A stretch of 46,124 bases of DNA from an uncultured Alphaproteobacteria bacterium (GTDB taxonomy: Bacteria > Pseudomonadota > Alphaproteobacteria > RF32 > CAG-239), in assembly GCA_949297665.1 (NCBI GenBank), contig CASFTO010000026.1, positions 1-46,124 of the forward strand, written 5' to 3'. Positions 26,022-34,271 of this stretch are shown here, in pieces. The notes beneath the pieces are model-generated. The model was not told the origin of the DNA. It saw nothing but the letters and a program-made list of their open reading frames with translations, and ran no database searches. A program made the translations under genes and the position numbers. Position 1 is the stretch's first letter. Every line of letters starts with the position of its first letter.

Positions 26022-26993
26022 ATGAAGAACATCTGGATTTTAGTGGACAATCGCATCGGCAGCCGCCATCAAGCGGAAGGAATTGCCAACTATTTAAATA
26101 ACAAAGAAATAAATATAATATACAAAGAACTTGAATATACAAAACTTGCGGGACTGCCGAATTTTATACGCGGAAAAACATTATTGGGATTAACTGAAAG
26201 ATCAAAATCTGAAATAATAGCCCCATATCCTGATATTATTTTATCCTCCACGCGAAGAACAGCCCCTATAGCCCGTTACATAAAAAAACAAAAGCCGGAT
26301 ATAAAACTCATACAACTGGGGCACATAGGGCATACGGGAATAAAAGAGTTTGATTTAGTATTCACCCCCGAGCATGATAAGAATAAATTACAGACACCCA
26401 ATATCCGTTACACCATCGGCTGCCCACACTTTATAACCAAAGAAAAGCTAGAAACCGCCTATACGGAATGGCATGACAAATTTTCAAATTTACCTCATCC
26501 GATAACAGCAGTTATTATCGGAGGCGCAATAAAAGGACATCCATTTTCTCTAGAAAATGCAGAAAAACTAGCCCAATCTGTTGCAAATTTAAAAGAAACA
26601 GAAGGAGGTGCTTTACTGATTACCACGTCTCGACGCACCGGAATAGAAGCAGAAAAGAAAATAATGTCTTATCTAGGAAAATACCCTAACTATGCATATT
26701 TATGGGGATCAAAAGACAAAAATCCATATTTAGGCTTTTTAGCCTGCGCTGACAATCTCATTGTAACCGGAGATTCTGTATCAATGTGCAGTGAAGCCAC
26801 TGCCACAGAAAAAGAGCTAAGAATTTTTACCGGTAAGAATTGGCTAACCTCTAAACATTTACGTTTCGTGCAAACATTATGCGAAAAAGGCTACGCTACG
26901 GATCTGGAAGAAAAAATGAGCACAAAAAGATTTTCGCCCCATACACCGCTAAACACCGCCAAAGAAATAGCGGAAACCATCGCCCGTTTATAA
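26022..26993 (+). CDS. ELM1/GtrOC1-like putative glycosyltransferase family protein
   Basis: 323 residues of the mitochondrial-fission ELM1 family, which in bacteria is almost confined to Alphaproteobacteria and relatives. WILVDNRIGSRHQAEGIA (5-22), SSTRRTAPIARYIKK (about 75), LIQLGHIGH (about 94), LITTSRRTG (about 198) and VTGDSVSMCSEA (about 248) are the conserved blocks. The fold resembles GT-B glycosyltransferases; a role in envelope sugars is plausible but not shown. Ribosome site weak. Confidence 0.85.
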   Translation: MKNIWILVDNRIGSRHQAEGIANYLNNKEINIIYKELEYTKLAGLPNFIRGKTLLGLTERSKSEIIAPYPDIILSSTRRTAPIARYIKKQKPDIKLIQLGHIGHTGIKEFDLVFTPEHDKNKLQTPNIRYTIGCPHFITKEKLETAYTEWHDKFSNLPHPITAVIIGGAIKGHPFSLENAEKLAQSVANLKETEGGALLITTSRRTGIEAEKKIMSYLGKYPNYAYLWGSKDKNPYLGFLACADNLIVTGDSVSMCSEATATEKELRIFTGKNWLTSKHLRFVQTLCEKGYATDLEEKMSTKRFSPHTPLNTAKEIAETIARL

Positions 26994-27013
26994 TTAGCCC
27001 CCTACGCAGAGCT

Positions 27014-27445
27014 TCAAACTCTGTCAAGATATAAAAACTCTTCTATTTTTTCTTTTACTTTCAAAGCTGACTTTTCTGTATCAAGTATATACAAAATAGT
27101 CTTAAACACATACAAATCCGATAACTTACTCTTTTTCATTTTCTCAAGGCAATTTTTTCTATTAACAAGATTAAGATCTTCTGCCTCTAAAAAACCTTCC
27201 CCATATATCCAATGACCATTATAGGTATAATTTACAACTTCATCCAAACGAGTATACTTGACAGAACTAGCAATTTCCTTCTTTTCACAAATAAAAAGAA
27301 ATTTCCAATAGCACCACCTACAAATATCTTCAAAGACATAAGCGCAAGGCTGATTTAAATCTGCGCCATAACTCTGAATACATTTATAGCAAATTTCATC
27401 TACCAATTTCTTCAAAACTAAAACATTATGCTTATAAATCATCAT
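27014..27445 (-). CDS. Hypothetical Cys-containing protein
   Basis: About 143 residues from ATG 27445 (GGGGA upstream; a GTG at 27463 is an alternative). N-terminal part has Cys pairs in ICYKCIQ and ICRWCYW plus two more Cys, a pattern that could hold zinc, then a Lys/Glu-rich helical tail. Not recognised. It converges on the ELM1 gene. Confidence 0.5.
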   Translation of the reverse strand: MMIYKHNVLVLKKLVDEICYKCIQSYGADLNQPCAYVFEDICRWCYWKFLFICEKKEIASSVKYTRLDEVVNYTYNGHWIYGEGFLEAEDLNLVNRKNCLEKMKKSKLSDLYVFKTILYILDTEKSALKVKEKIEEFLYLDRV

Positions 27446-27594
27446 CAATTTCCCCAAACACACTCTCTGGATTTTAGCTTATATTTCATAAAAATCAATC
27501 ACTATATAGAGAAAATAAAAAATAATACAAATTATGGTTGCATAATTACAAACAAGCATATAAACTAGCCCTATAAATATCAAAAGGAGGAACC

Positions 27595-27882
27595 ATGGCA
27601 TCATTATCCAATCGAGTTGTTTCTATTTATAATCGCAAAACAAGCATGCGTTTAGCACCGGCGGAATGGAAAGCAATCGACACCATTTGCAAACGAGAAA
27701 ACATAAAACGAAAAAATCTATTTGAATTAATTGACGCCAACAAAGATACAAAATTAGGGCTAACATCATCGGTACGATTATTTTCCATAATTTATTACCG
27801 TAAGGCTCTACAATATCAACTAGAAAACAAACAAAACAATCATACTTCACCGATAAGTGACGCAATAAAAGGAATTATCTGA
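27595..27882 (+). CDS. Ribbon-helix-helix (RHH_4) DNA-binding protein, copy 1
   Basis: 95 residues. NRKTSMRLAPAEWKAID (13-29) is the beta strand and first helix of the RHH_4 fold, CKRENIKRKNLFELID the second helix, and SSVRLFSIIYYR the conserved tail. These small alphaproteobacterial proteins bind DNA as dimers. AAAAGGAGGAACC is a very strong ribosome site. A paralogue lies at 29536, and the two bracket the serpin gene. Confidence 0.82.
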   Translation: MASLSNRVVSIYNRKTSMRLAPAEWKAIDTICKRENIKRKNLFELIDANKDTKLGLTSSVRLFSIIYYRKALQYQLENKQNNHTSPISDAIKGII

Positions 27883-27909
27883 TAAAAGAACCGCAAAATC
27901 AAAGAGCAT

Positions 27910-29376
27910 TTATTCGGAAAACGTTTTACTTTTTAATTCATCTTTCAAATAAAAATCAGCTTGTTCATTTTTATTTTCATACCACGCCGGATTACCATTT
28001 TTGCGCTCTTTAACATCAACTTCACCAACATCAATTTGTTGATTAGCTTTAACTTCCTCAACAGATAATTTATTACCTTTTACAATCGCCCCGATAATAT
28101 CCCCCTGATTAATCATAAATATAAAAGGTCTGTTTGCATTAAAAACTGCCTTCACCGAATGTGTATTTTCTTCTTTATCATCTAAATCATTTTTTGATTC
28201 CGAAATACCACCTTCATCAATACGCAATCTAACATTCATTAAGATATCGGAAACTTGTGCCTGTGTATCAAAATTAATCATCTTTGCAAAATTATAAATC
28301 GGATTAAAAATTTCTGTAACATCAAGAACTGCAAACAAAGCACGAGCATTCTCTAAATTATACGAAAGCTGAAATTTAGGGATAAACAAATCAACATTCA
28401 TCTTTTGAAAATCGGGCATCATTTTATAATCTTCGAAATTAGCCACAAATTTACTAAAATCAGAATTTTCACAAGGAAGATAAAAAACAATAAAATCTCC
28501 CGTATCAAAAAACAATCGTACCGCCTGCATAAACTCATTTTCAAAATAATCTACTTCACCATTTAGATACATCATATTAACAGAAGTCTGTTCTCCGCTA
28601 ACCGTATAAAAAATTTTCTTTTTCGTCATACTTTGGTTAAAAGGAATTTCCCAATTAGGATAAACCCCCAAAGAAGCCAGAACAAAAAGTTCATCATCAT
28701 TAACCGGCCGCACCTCAATAATTTTATCCACAACACCTTGAGTTTTTTCGCTCATCCAAGCATTCAGTGTATCTGTACCATCTTGAACACTCCACGTTTC
28801 AGCCTTAACAACATCACCGATTAAAGTACGATATCGTTGACTAAAAACATTTCCCCATAAAGAAATTCCCCACTCATAAGTTTTCCTTTTAGACTGCAGA
28901 TATTGTTTGATTTTATCATTCACATCAGCCAAACGAAAAATAGAAAAAATCTTAGAAAATTGATGCAAACTGGAATCAACAACTCCATTTGCCAACAAAA
29001 CTGAAACAGCATAAAAGGATAAAGGAGAAACAAGAAAATTTTTCCCTGCACTGTTTTTATATTCATTTTTAAGCAAAATTGATGCTAATTTTAATTCTCT
29101 ATCACTCAACGAAAAACTGCTATTAGGCACACGTCGAACAGCTTTAGAAGACTTATCATCAATCGCATATTGTGGCAGTTGACGCACACCTGATTGTTTT
29201 TTTACATTATTCTTTTCAACTCTGAACTTGCCATACTGATTTTCTGGTAACCTATCCTCCATAGAAGGTGTCATCTTTTCCTCGGCAACAAACCACCCCG
29301 GTCTCATATATTGAGCATAACAGAAACCAACATTAAAATAAATAACACCCAAAGCAACGATAGTTTTAAAAAACAT
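27910..29376 (-). CDS. Secreted serpin-family protein with an atypical reactive-loop hinge
   Basis: 488 residues from ATG 29376, chosen for GAGG six bases upstream and the signal peptide MFFKTIVALGVIYFNVGFCYA. After a polar linker of about 80 residues comes the serpin fold: NFLVSPLSFYAVSVLLANG (helix B), MMYLNGEVDYFEN, VDLFIPKFQLSYNLE, VRLRIDEGGISES (strand 5A and hinge) and NRPFIFMI ... GAIVKG (strands 4B/5B). Loop length is normal, but hinge positions P12-P9 are E-S-K-N rather than small Ala-like residues, and the loop is acidic, so loop insertion (inhibition) is doubtful. About 50 polar residues extend past the fold. Confidence 0.85.
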   Translation of the reverse strand: MFFKTIVALGVIYFNVGFCYAQYMRPGWFVAEEKMTPSMEDRLPENQYGKFRVEKNNVKKQSGVRQLPQYAIDDKSSKAVRRVPNSSFSLSDRELKLASILLKNEYKNSAGKNFLVSPLSFYAVSVLLANGVVDSSLHQFSKIFSIFRLADVNDKIKQYLQSKRKTYEWGISLWGNVFSQRYRTLIGDVVKAETWSVQDGTDTLNAWMSEKTQGVVDKIIEVRPVNDDELFVLASLGVYPNWEIPFNQSMTKKKIFYTVSGEQTSVNMMYLNGEVDYFENEFMQAVRLFFDTGDFIVFYLPCENSDFSKFVANFEDYKMMPDFQKMNVDLFIPKFQLSYNLENARALFAVLDVTEIFNPIYNFAKMINFDTQAQVSDILMNVRLRIDEGGISESKNDLDDKEENTHSVKAVFNANRPFIFMINQGDIIGAIVKGNKLSVEEVKANQQIDVGEVDVKERKNGNPAWYENKNEQADFYLKDELKSKTFSE

Positions 29377-29535
29377 CACCAACCTCATAATAAATTACAC
29401 ATCTATAATGATAAAAAAAAATTAATTTTATATTAGCAAAAAGAAATTGTGCATATAAACAAAATACAAATATTAATTGAAAATTTATACAAATATACTA
29501 TAAAATAGATTTAAGTAGCAAGATAGGAGAAACCG

Positions 29536-29829
29536 ATGACCGAATTATCAAATAAAGTTATATTTATAAACAATCACAAAACAAGTATGCGACTGGCAAA
29601 TGCAGAATGGGAAGCCATAGATTATATCTGCAAACGAGAAAACATTAAACGCAATACGTTAATAGAAATGATAAACGCGCGCAAAAACACCCAACTAGGA
29701 TTAACATGCTCTGTACGTTTATTCTCATTAATTTATTACTACCAACTGCTTTTAAAATACCATATAAAAAGCAAAAAAGAAAATAACAATACTTCACCGA
29801 TTTTTGATGCCATAAGAGGAATAATATAA
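29536..29829 (+). CDS. Ribbon-helix-helix (RHH_4) DNA-binding protein, copy 2
   Basis: 97 residues, closely similar to the protein at 27595: shared blocks KTSMRLANAEWEAIDYIC, CKRENIKR, LGLTCSVRLFSLIYY and NTSPIFDAIRGII. GATAGGAGAAACC precedes the start. Same strand and similar distance from the serpin as copy 1; a pair of local regulators, or a duplication product. Confidence 0.82.
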   Translation: MTELSNKVIFINNHKTSMRLANAEWEAIDYICKRENIKRNTLIEMINARKNTQLGLTCSVRLFSLIYYYQLLLKYHIKSKKENNNTSPIFDAIRGII

Positions 29830-29841
29830 CAAAATATTCCG

Positions 29842-30273
29842 TTATTTATGCCCAAAAAGCCGCTCTCTTTCATTAGCCAACCATTTATTACGAATATAAA
29901 TATCGTCCGTACCATGCTTCACGGCATCACCATAATAGGCAATTTTAAAATCAATTTTCTCCATATATTGCTTCAAGGTATTCATCTGTCTTTCTATTTC
30001 TACTTTTTGTTTTTTAAACATTTCAAATCTTTTTTGCAAAGTAGCATCACCTTGTTGACACAACTGAATATAAGTTCGAATTTCCTTCAAAGGCATTCCA
30101 GTCCCTTTAAGACACTCTACTATAATCAACCAATCAACATCATCTTCTTCAAAAACTCTTGCTCCAGAAGAACCTTTTCTCACAAAAGGCAACAACCCCT
30201 CCTTATCGTAATACCGAATAGTGTGAGTTGTGAGGCCCAATTTTTTAGCAACTTGCCCAATTGAATATCGCAT
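29842..30273 (-). CDS. MerR family regulator, NmlR/AdhR-like (Cys54)
   Basis: 143 residues from ATG 30273 (AAGGAG upstream). Winged helix-turn-helix: YSIGQVAKKLGLTTHTIRYY (3-22), GLLPFVRKGSSGARVFEEDD (26-45), then CLKGTGMPLKEIRTY with Cys at residue 54. A Cys at this place is the aldehyde/thiol sensor of NmlR and AdhR. A coiled-coil dimerisation helix follows (about 80-118). It is divergent from the metallophosphoesterase operon; one operator dyad lies upstream of its own promoter and one inside the divergent promoter. It probably twists those promoters into activity on electrophile or thiol stress. Confidence 0.85.
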   Translation of the reverse strand: MRYSIGQVAKKLGLTTHTIRYYDKEGLLPFVRKGSSGARVFEEDDVDWLIIVECLKGTGMPLKEIRTYIQLCQQGDATLQKRFEMFKKQKVEIERQMNTLKQYMEKIDFKIAYYGDAVKHGTDDIYIRNKWLANERERLFGHK

Positions 30274-30337
30274 AACATACTCCTTTTCTATAATTGTAAA
30301 ATACAATAAACAAAAACAATGTCAACTTGAAGAAAAC

Positions 30338-30355
30338 CTTAGAGTAGGCTCTAAG
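30338..30355. promoter_or_regulatory. MerR-type operator dyad 1
   Basis: CTTAGAGTAGGCTCTAAG. Arms CTTAGAG / CTCTAAG around TAGG are the same as the other two sites. It lies between merR and the divergent operon, near a minus-strand TTGACA (30325-30320) that likely belongs to merR itself. Confidence 0.8.
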
Positions 30356-30386
30356 TGTATAAAATTTCAATCTCTAAAAAAAGGGC

Positions 30387-30417
30387 TTGACTTAGAGTAA
30401 GCTCTAACAATTAATCT
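30387..30417 (+). promoter_or_regulatory. MerR-activated promoter of the metallophosphoesterase-cupin-reductase operon
   Basis: TTGACT (30387-30392), 19-bp spacer, TAATCT (30412-30417). The dyad TTAGAGTAAGCTCTAA (30392-30407) fills the spacer. A spacer two bases longer than optimal, with a dyad inside it, is the classic architecture of MerR-activated promoters. Confidence 0.8.
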
Positions 30418-30460
30418 AATATAAAATCGAGTCGAACATATTTTTATAGGAGAACAATTA

Positions 30461-31585
30461 ATGACCTGTGCCATAACCACTTCATTTTTAGGATGTCTTG
30501 TAACACTATCTCTTTACTTTCGTTACATATACTTTATCAACACCTCTGCAACTTGCAAACTTATATCTTTAATCATTGCTATCATATTCGGTTGCATTCC
30601 CCTTTTAATCAGTTACAAATATGAAGATTTATTTGGCAATTTTTATCCTATATACAGATACAGTTTATACTACATTTATGTTGGCTGCATTATCTTATTT
30701 ACACTATCTATTTTCAGAGATATTATCTGGATAATAGCGCATAAAATTTCACCACAACATATTACATCACCATTTACTCTAAAAACTCATTTAATCAATA
30801 ACATCATAAGTATCGGATTAACGATAATCTTAACCACATACGCACTACTAGAAGGCATAACCACACCCGAGATAAAAACATCAACACTATACAGTGACAA
30901 AATCACAACCCCATTCAAAATTGCCGTTTTGAGTGATTTACACATCCACCGTACCATAAATCCTCAAAAAATAGAGAATATCATAAACAAGACCAACCAA
31001 GAAAACGCAGATATAATTCTTCTCGCTGGAGATATCATTGATGACGAAGTAAATAAAATCCAAGCAATCTCTCAACTTTTAACTAACCTAAAAGCCAAAC
31101 AAGGCATTTATTTTGTAACCGGTAATCACGAATTTTACACTGGCTACAAAGAAACAACAAATGAATTAAAAAAACTAGGATTTACCTTTTTAGAGAATAG
31201 CGGCACAAGCATAACTCCAAATATATACTTAGCTGGTATTCCGGACTGGTTTTCAGCTAACCACCACCAAATACCAATATCTTTGCCAACTGCACTAAAA
31301 AACAGCACAAACTCACAATATAAAATACTAATGTCACATACACCGGTAGATTTCGGTAAACAAAATAATTTTGACCTAGAAATTTCCGGTCACACACACG
31401 GAGGACAAATTTTCCCATTTCATATATTTGTAAAGTTAGCGAACAAATATTTATCTGGACTGTATCCAATGAATAATAACGCACAAATTTATATATCAAA
31501 CGGAGCTGGACAATGGGGACCGCAAATGCGTTTCTTAGCCCCCAGCGAAATAAGCATTATAACCATACACCCCAAATCAAAATAG
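30461..31585 (+). CDS. Membrane-anchored metallophosphoesterase (YaeI/YkuE type)
   Basis: 374 residues. Four membrane helices occupy 1-140, then the calcineurin-like domain: VLSDLHIH, AGDIIDD, TGNHEFY, MSHTP and SGHTHGGQ give all metal ligands (Asp/His, Asp, Asn-His, His, His-x-His). Relatives hydrolyse UDP-sugars or phospholipid-linked phosphoesters at the membrane. First gene after the MerR-type promoter; TATAGGAG precedes its start. The cupin gene begins 14 bp after it. Confidence 0.88.
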   Translation: MTCAITTSFLGCLVTLSLYFRYIYFINTSATCKLISLIIAIIFGCIPLLISYKYEDLFGNFYPIYRYSLYYIYVGCIILFTLSIFRDIIWIIAHKISPQHITSPFTLKTHLINNIISIGLTIILTTYALLEGITTPEIKTSTLYSDKITTPFKIAVLSDLHIHRTINPQKIENIINKTNQENADIILLAGDIIDDEVNKIQAISQLLTNLKAKQGIYFVTGNHEFYTGYKETTNELKKLGFTFLENSGTSITPNIYLAGIPDWFSANHHQIPISLPTALKNSTNSQYKILMSHTPVDFGKQNNFDLEISGHTHGGQIFPFHIFVKLANKYLSGLYPMNNNAQIYISNGAGQWGPQMRFLAPSEISIITIHPKSK

Positions 31586-31599
31586 CAAGGAGAAAAAAC

Positions 31600-32079
31600 A
31601 TGAATTCAAAAAAATTGATTTTATATCTAAGCGCAATTATTTTAACCGTATCAACATCACCCATAGGTGCCACAGAAATGACAAAAGCACCAATAGACAC
31701 GATTTTTTCACAAGGAGAAAAAAATCCTTATGGACAATTTTTCACCGGACAGACTTATTTGAATATGCTAAGTGCAAAGGATGATATTTTTAATGCCCCC
31801 ATTGGCAATGTTACTTTTGAACCCGGAGCCAGAACAAATTGGCACAAACATAGTGGCGGACAGATTTTATTAATTTTAAATGGCGAAGGACGCTATCAAG
31901 AAAAAAATGGGGAAATACGAATTTTACATAAAGGCGATATAGTTCGCATAGCCCCCGATGTTGAACATTGGCACGGAGCTGCACCAGATTCTTGGTTTAC
32001 ACATATTTCGCTTGAAACCAATGTTCCTAACAACACTACCACATGGTTAGAACCTGTAACAAATGAGGAGTATAAATAA
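31600..32079 (+). CDS. Exported cupin-domain protein
   Basis: 159 residues from ATG 31600 with AAGGAG upstream (a longer frame overlaps the previous gene and is unlikely). Sec signal peptide MNSKKLILYL ... SPIGA (1-24). Cupin motif 1 is GARTNWHKHSGGQILLILNG (His-x-His and Gln in the metal site) and motif 2 is HKGDIVRIAPDVEHWHGA. The enzyme class is open: such small exported cupins occur with flavodoxins and carboxymuconolactone-like proteins. It overlaps the next gene by one base (TAATG). Confidence 0.85.
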   Translation: MNSKKLILYLSAIILTVSTSPIGATEMTKAPIDTIFSQGEKNPYGQFFTGQTYLNMLSAKDDIFNAPIGNVTFEPGARTNWHKHSGGQILLILNGEGRYQEKNGEIRILHKGDIVRIAPDVEHWHGAAPDSWFTHISLETNVPNNTTTWLEPVTNEEYK

Positions 32080-32618
32080 TGAGCAAAAACGTTCTTGTAT
32101 TATCTGCAAGTTTTCGTAAAGGCGGAAATTCCGATGTTCTTTGCGACGAATTCATAAAAGGTGCCAAAGAAGCTGGAAACAACACAGAAAAAATATATTT
32201 AAATGATTATAAAATAAACTTTTGCCGAGGATGTGGTGTATGTAATAACACCCATAAATGTGTACAAAAGGATGACATGGTAAAAATTCTAGATAAAATG
32301 GTAAATGCCGATGTAATTGTAATGGGCACACCTGTTTACTTCTACAACATGAACGGACAAATGAAAACCCTAATTGATAGAACCGTTCCAAGATATGAAG
32401 AAATTAGCAATAAAGATTTTTACTTTATTCTAGCCGCTGCCGATAGCAGTCGTGCTAATATGGAACGTGTATTAGAAAGTTTCCGTGGTTTTACAGAAGA
32501 CTGTCTAAACAACGCTCATGAAAAAGGTATCGTTTATGGAACCGGCGCATGGCAAATTGGGGATATAAAAGGAAGTCCTGCATTAAAAGAAGCCTACGAA
32601 ATGGGCAAAAACGTATAA
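32079..32618 (+). CDS. NADPH-dependent FMN reductase / iron-sulfur flavoprotein-like
   Basis: 179 residues, cytoplasmic. LVLSASFRKGGNSDVLCDEF (6-25) is the FMN phosphate loop, GTPVYFYNMNGQMKTLIDR (about 84-102) the isoalloxazine-side loop. CRGCGVCNNTHKC (about 49-61) is a compact Cys motif as in iron-sulfur flavoproteins. It likely reduces quinones or supplies electrons. Coupled to the cupin gene and last gene of this unit, being followed by a strong terminator. Confidence 0.85.
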   Translation: MSKNVLVLSASFRKGGNSDVLCDEFIKGAKEAGNNTEKIYLNDYKINFCRGCGVCNNTHKCVQKDDMVKILDKMVNADVIVMGTPVYFYNMNGQMKTLIDRTVPRYEEISNKDFYFILAAADSSRANMERVLESFRGFTEDCLNNAHEKGIVYGTGAWQIGDIKGSPALKEAYEMGKNV

Positions 32619-32630
32619 TGTAAACAAGTA

Positions 32631-32658
32631 AAAGAGCAGGTACCCCACCTGCTCTTTT
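32631..32658 (+). terminator. Rho-independent terminator after the FMN reductase gene
   Basis: Perfect 11-bp stem AAAGAGCAGGT / ACCTGCTCTTT with an ACCCC loop and T run. It separates the MerR-driven operon from the polyferredoxin-tatAC genes. Confidence 0.9.
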
Positions 32659-32690
32659 GTGAAATAAAAGCTAATAACCGTGAAAAAATC

Positions 32691-32719
32691 TTGATAAAAA
32701 ACATCTATCCGAGTACTCT
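32691..32719 (+). promoter_or_regulatory. Possible promoter of the polyferredoxin-tatAC operon
   Basis: TTGATA (32691-32696), 17-bp spacer, TACTCT (32714-32719). It has a normal spacer and no full TTAGAG/CTCTAA dyad, so it seems not to be under MerR control, unlike its neighbours. Confidence 0.45.
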
Positions 32720-32747
32720 CACAATAACGATAGAAGAGGAAAATGAG

Positions 32748-34043
32748 ATGCTAAAAGCCAAAACACTTCAAAAAGCAAGAATAATTCTTGCTCTCCTAAT
32801 AGCCACCCTATGCATCGGCGGACTATTAGGTCTATTTTATCCCCTCAAAATATTTAATATAAATATAGCGCCTTTAATACAGAGTACCATAACCTCTTTT
32901 ACTATATCGTCAGGAATACTAATTATTCTTCTGTTCATTATAACTTTTCTTTTTGGAAGAATATACTGCTCCACAATATGTCCTCTTGGTCTATTGCAAG
33001 AATTATACTTACTCATCTTCCATCGCAAAAAGCACCCTACACAAAAGAATTCGCCTTTAAAATATTTCATAGCAGCATTAACTTTAGGTACTTTATTAGG
33101 AGGAACCGCATACCTAATGCGCCTAATAAATCCTTATTCTATTTTTGGATCAGCCGTCAGTGGAGCCACATACGGATTAACCCTGATAGCCGTCATTGCG
33201 CTTTTAACATGGTTTAAGGGCAGATATTTCTGCACAAACATTTGTCCGGTTGGCACCATTTTAGGAATAATCGCCCGTCATTCATTATATAAAATTAACA
33301 TAAACAAAGACGCCTGCGTCGCTTGCGGATTATGCGCACAAAAATGCCCTGCGGATTGCATAGATTACAAAAACAAAAGTGTTGATAATGAAACATGCAT
33401 AAAATGCTTTCGTTGCTTAAGTCTCTGCCACAATAGCGGAATTTCTTTTGAAAAAGAAAAGAAACAAAGAACCACGACACCAATTAACACAGGTCGCCGT
33501 CGATTTCTCATCTGTACCGGAGCTCTAGCTGTTTTAGCAATTGCTTACAAAGGTGGTATAGAACTAGGAAAGAAAGTTGTCGAAAAACTAAAAACCACAC
33601 TCCTTCCGCCGGGAGCCGGAGATACAAAAACATTTGCAAACAAATGTTTAAATTGTAACCTATGCGTTGCTAATTGCCCCATGAAAATAATCCAAAAAGC
33701 CAACGAAGAATTTCCGGTTGTACACCTAAAATATCAAAAAAGTTTTTGCGATTACAACTGTCACAAATGTTCAGAAGTATGTCCGAGCGGCGCCATAAAA
33801 AAACTAACCTTAAAAGAAAAACAACATACACAAATAGGTCTAGCTTCTATCAATATCGATTCGTGCATACAATGTGGATTATGCGTAATGGAGTGTCCTC
33901 GCTCAGCTATAACCAAGGCGCAAGGAGATTTTCCTCAAATTGATGCTGAAAAATGTATCGGTTGCGGTGCCTGCCAAGCAGTATGTCCTGTATCAGCAAT
34001 AAAAGTAAATGCAACTGAATTTCAAAAAACACTTAAACAATAA
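32748..34043 (+). CDS. NapH-NapG-like fusion polyferredoxin with internal twin-arginine motif
   Basis: 431 residues from ATG 32748 (GAAGAGGAAA upstream). Residues 1-235 are NapH/YccM-like: four helices, C-x3-CP motifs at 74/78 and 162/166, then two [4Fe-4S] motifs (Cys 190-200 and 217-227). Residues 249-266 read GRRRFLICTGALAVLAIA, a twin-arginine motif plus hydrophobic stretch in mid-protein. Residues 290-431 are NapG/MauM-like with four more clusters (Cys 300-310, 334-345, 373-383, 403-413). Two plus four clusters equals NapH plus NapG. It should carry quinol electrons across the membrane to a periplasmic acceptor. tatA follows after 12 bp. Confidence 0.85.
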   Translation: MLKAKTLQKARIILALLIATLCIGGLLGLFYPLKIFNINIAPLIQSTITSFTISSGILIILLFIITFLFGRIYCSTICPLGLLQELYLLIFHRKKHPTQKNSPLKYFIAALTLGTLLGGTAYLMRLINPYSIFGSAVSGATYGLTLIAVIALLTWFKGRYFCTNICPVGTILGIIARHSLYKININKDACVACGLCAQKCPADCIDYKNKSVDNETCIKCFRCLSLCHNSGISFEKEKKQRTTTPINTGRRRFLICTGALAVLAIAYKGGIELGKKVVEKLKTTLLPPGAGDTKTFANKCLNCNLCVANCPMKIIQKANEEFPVVHLKYQKSFCDYNCHKCSEVCPSGAIKKLTLKEKQHTQIGLASINIDSCIQCGLCVMECPRSAITKAQGDFPQIDAEKCIGCGACQAVCPVSAIKVNATEFQKTLKQ

Positions 34044-34055
34044 AAGGAGCAAAAT

Positions 34056-34271
34056 ATGTCAATCGGATTAAGCGAACTCATACTGATATTAGTTGTCGTA
34101 TTATTACTATTCGGAGGAAAAAGGATTCCAGAATTAGCCAAAGCATTTGGAAAAGCCTCTTATGAATATAAAAAGGCCAAAGAAGCCCTTCAAAACGAAG
34201 CTGATAACTTAAAAGAAACAATTGAAAAAGTCGCACAACAAGAAGAAGAAAAAGATAACAAAAAAGAATAA
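34056..34271 (+). CDS. tatA: Twin-arginine translocase subunit TatA
   Basis: 71 residues. One N-terminal helix (LILILVVVLLLFGG), the FGGKRIPELAKAFG hinge and amphipathic helix of TatA, and a Lys/Glu-rich tail. TAAAAGGAGC gives a strong ribosome site. tatC starts at the base after its stop codon. No tatB is present, as in minimal TatAC systems where TatA does both jobs. Confidence 0.93.
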   Translation: MSIGLSELILILVVVLLLFGGKRIPELAKAFGKASYEYKKAKEALQNEADNLKETIEKVAQQEEEKDNKKE

